A stretch of DNA of 64,000 bases from Schistocephalus solidus (taxonomy: Eukaryota > Platyhelminthes > Cestoda > Diphyllobothriidea > Diphyllobothriidae). The stretch spans positions 1-64,000 of the forward strand of contig WEDG01005179.1 of the NCBI GenBank assembly GCA_017591395.1, given 5' to 3'. Positions 61,556-64,000 of this stretch are shown here, piece after piece (position 1 is the first letter of the stretch; each line of letters starts with the position of its first letter). The position numbers and the translations under genes were made by a program. The notes below the pieces were generated by a model. It was not told where the DNA came from and did not search any database. It was given only the letters and a program-made list of their open reading frames with translations.

Positions 61556-61971
61556 GTGGCTCACCGATCTGCTTAAGGAACATTTATGTTCCGTTGTGCC
61601 CCTGGAACTCAGACTAGAGTACTCACAGGCAGTCGCATAGCGACATGTAGCATATGTTGTTAATGTGGAACCGACAAAGACAAGGGAGACCGGAATGGCC
61701 ATTTCTGGCTTATTAGCCGTCATCAGCCAGTCATACCCAATCCCAAGTGTGGAACACCTGGGTTCGAATCCCAGGTGTTCCACACTTGGGATTGGGTATG
61801 ACTGGCTGATGACAATAAGCCAGAAATGGCCATTCCGGTCTCCCCTTGTCTTTGTCGGTTCCACATTAACAACATATGCTACATGTCGCTATGCGACTGC
61901 CTGTGAGTACTCAGTCTGAGTTCCAGGGCACAACGGAACATAAATGTTCCTTAAGCAGATCGGTGAGCCAC
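61556..61971. repeat. Near-perfect palindrome of two half SINE units
   Basis: 61556-61762 and 61770-61971 are reverse complements with very few differences: a 4-bp deletion in the middle segment, a 2-bp deletion, and single extra bases. The 7-bp spacer is TTCGAAT, the core of the SINE's B box. Each arm runs from the B box to the tail, so neither half has an A box. The whole could extrude as a ~200-bp cruciform. Confidence 0.95.
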
Positions 61972-62477
61972 AATATCATCATATTCCCGATCGCAACCGA
62001 CAAAGCAACGAGCCCGTGGCTCAATGGTAGAGCGTTCGACTCAAATACCAAAGGTCGCGGGTTCGAATCCCAGGTGTTCCACACTTGGGATTGGGTATGA
62101 CTGGCTGATGACGGCTAATAAGCCAGAAATGGCCATTCCGGTCTCCCTTGTCTTTGTCGGTTCCACATTAACAACATATGCTACATGTCGCTATGCGACT
62201 GCCTGTGAGTACTCTAGTCTGAGTTCCAGGGCACAACGGAACATAAATGTTCGCCAGATCGGTGAGCCACACACTATCATCATATTCCCGATCGCAACCG
62301 ACGAAGCAACGAGCCCGTGGCTCAATGGTGAAACGTTCGACTCAAATACCAAAGGTCGCGGGTTCGAATCCCAGGTGTTCCACACTTGGGATTGGGTATG
62401 ACTGGCTGATGACGGCTAATAAGCCAGAAATGGCCATTCCGGTCTCCCCTTGTCTTTGTCGGTTCCACATTACCAAT
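61972..62477 (+). repeat. Direct plus-strand SINE units
   Basis: Two successive leader-head-middle segments, with A box TGGCTCAATGG and B box GGTTCGAATCC in the first head (~62017-62070). The second head has TGGTGAAACG in place of TGGTAGAGCG. The tail between them lacks the CTTAAG of CCTTAAGCAG. Otherwise sequence is very close to the palindrome arms, so this cluster is recent. Confidence 0.9.
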
Positions 62478-62888
62478 ATATATATATTGATAAGATGGAA
62501 CCGACAAAGACAAGGGAGACCGGAATGGCCATTTCTGGTTTATTAGCCTTCATCAACCAATCATACCCAATCCCAAGTGTGGAACACCTGGGATTCAAAC
62601 CCGCGACCTTTGGCGATTGATTCGAACGCTCTAACATTGAGCAATGGGCTCGTTGTTTTGTCAGTTGAGATCGGCAAAATGATGATAGTGTGCGGCTCAC
62701 TGATCTGCTTAAGGAACATGCATGTTCCGTTGTGCGCTGGAGCTCAGACTAGAGCCCTCGCAGGTGGTCGCAGAGCGACGTGTAGCATATATTGTTTAGG
62801 TGGAACCGACAAAGACAAGGGAGACTGGGCTGGCCATTTCTGGTTTACAAGGCGTCATCAGACAGTCAGAATCCAATCCCAAGTGTAT
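62478..62888 (-). repeat. Minus-strand SINE units, inverted against the preceding ones
   Basis: Orientation flips at CCAATATATATATATTGA (62473-62490), giving a second large inverted repeat centred at ~62482 with arms of about 175-180 bp. The minus-strand unit includes middle, B box (with GGTTTGAATCC), head and leader, then another tail and middle that end at CCCAAGTGT (~62886), where the retrotransposon sequence begins. Confidence 0.9.
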
Positions 62889-64000
62889 TGGTGCTCCAGG
62901 CACTAGTTCGCCAATCTCTGTGTGATGGATTTGCAAATGACCGACCAGGCCGATGTGTTAGGTGAATGTGCGATCGCAATGAGGACAGGTTAGTACCGAG
63001 TCCCCATCGCTGGTACTGGGGGCGGTGGTGGGAGTGGGGCAAGTGGTGTTGCTCGCCGTGATCGGCGCAGGGGGTGGAAGAGGGAGGATGGTCCCGTTAA
63101 TCTTGAGCGGCGGGGCATCGATGAAGTTATCAGTGGTTGGGGTGGTTGTGGTCATGTGGTCTAAGGCAGGTGTGGCCGAGGTTGATGTTGTGGGATTGTT
63201 GTTGCATTGAGTTTGAAGATGTTCGACCAGGCAGATTCGCACGCGGAATGTGTATTGACAGCATGGGTACTTTGGCAGGGCTTGGGCAATGGCGGTGTTG
63301 ATCCGGGGTGCTTTTGACTTGCGAGCCACGCTTTTGGCCTTAACAGCGGCGACCCGGTTGGCCTTATAGATTGTTGCACCCGTCTTCACGGATATTATCC
63401 ATGCCAGTCTTTCCTGAGCGAGGTCCTCTCAGGTCGCCGGGTTGATTTGCAGTTGATTCAGAGATTTCTTCAAAGTGTCCTTGTAGCGTCGTTTTTGACC
63501 TCCCTGTCGGCGAACACCCGTAGCGACAGCTCCGTAGAAAAGTCATTTGGGTAGTCGCTCGACGTTCATTCTCACCAGGTTGCGGCTCCATCGCGGTTGC
63601 ACTTGCCTCAGTATTGCGTGGATGCTGAGGATTCCAGTCTACTCCAGGAATTCTGTGTCCGGGATCCTGTCTTGCCATCTCAGCTTCAGTATTCTGCGGA
63701 GGCGGCTGAGGTTGAAGTGATTCAGCTTCCTGACTTGGCTGGAGTAGACGGTTCAGGTCTCCGCTCCGTAAAGGAGTGTCGTCAAGATGACGGCCTTGTA
63801 CATCTTCAGTTTGACGTTCAGGTGAATACCGTGACAATTCCACACGGAGGCCTGCAGCCAGCCAAAAACCTGACTGGCTTTGGAGATCTGTTGAGCACCC
63901 TCGCCGTCGATTCTCGTGTTGCGTGACAGCATGCTTCCCAGATAAACCAAGGTTTCCACATTTTTGAGTTGAACGCCGTTGCCATTGATTCGGGGAGCAT
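62889..64000 (-). mobile_element. Zinc-finger-tailed non-LTR retrotransposon, 3' part of a copy leaving the window
   Basis: Reading down from 64000: NVETLVYLGSMLSRNTRIDG, ASQVFGWLQASVWNCHGIHL, KLKMYKAVILTTLLYGAET (RT C-terminal region), then [51 protein letters not shown], a Cys-rich finger (YPCCQYTFRVRICLVEHLQT), a Thr/Pro-rich spacer, and CPHCDRTFT followed by a stop in place of Ser and HIGLVGHLQIHHTE. All four ligands of this last finger are present around the stop. It ends at GELVPGAP (62889), within the finger linker, and abuts a SINE unit. Several stops and frameshifts. It is better preserved than the other two copies in the window. Confidence 0.88.

Noticed and set aside
62017..62070. 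Functional tRNA gene
   Set aside because: A and B boxes are perfect, but the T-stem pairs at only 3 bp, the anticodon and acceptor stems fail, and there is no T-run terminator. It is a SINE head.

Overview
This window looks like nuclear DNA from a flatworm, most likely a tapeworm of the diphyllobothriid group (Spirometra, Dibothriocephalus or Schistocephalus type). The inference rests on three things: eukaryotic splice signals; a reverse-transcriptase retrotransposon whose product ends in C2H2 zinc fingers, a type I associate with these worms; and dense tRNA-derived repeats. I ran no database search, so genus and species are not established. There is no operon, rRNA gene, CRISPR array or intact tRNA gene.

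The one protein-coding exon I recognise with confidence is at 49898-51249 (+). It is the last coding exon of a MECOM/EVI1/PRDM16/hamlet-type transcription factor. It carries a PLDLS motif (the CtBP co-repressor docking type), a long Ser-rich linker, and three C-terminal C2H2 zinc fingers. A candidate upstream exon at 26187-26319 ends in a strong splice donor with a phase compatible with this exon, which would make the intervening 23.6 kb an intron full of repeats. A weaker candidate exon lies at 25612-25802.

Nearly everything else recognisable is repetitive. (1) 1-2889: a tandem array of a ~305-bp tRNA-derived SINE-like unit, minus orientation, running off the left edge. The same family recurs at 40674-41290 and 61556-62888 as large inverted repeats, one of them an almost perfect ~207-bp-arm palindrome. 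Older relatives are scattered through 21.5-61.4 kb, often as a reverse-oriented tail joined to a forward-oriented head. (2) Three degenerate copies of one zinc-finger-tailed non-LTR retrotransposon: 8080-9610 (endonuclease and start of RT), 12700-15600 (RT and fingers), and 62889-64000 (RT C-terminus and fingers, leaving the window). (3) Single remnants of a CR1-like LINE (5366-6175) and a mariner transposase (31553-31945), and two remnants of a Penelope-like GIY-YIG region (18391-18730, 20925-21105). (4) An unclassified ~370-bp repeat family, about ten copies, called family B here. (5) Five degenerate TTAGGG-like arrays and several long microsatellites.

The remaining stretches hold only short ORFs that I cannot tie to any family. 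Many apparent ORFs of 60-150 codons are translations of SINE copies or microsatellites and should not be taken as genes.
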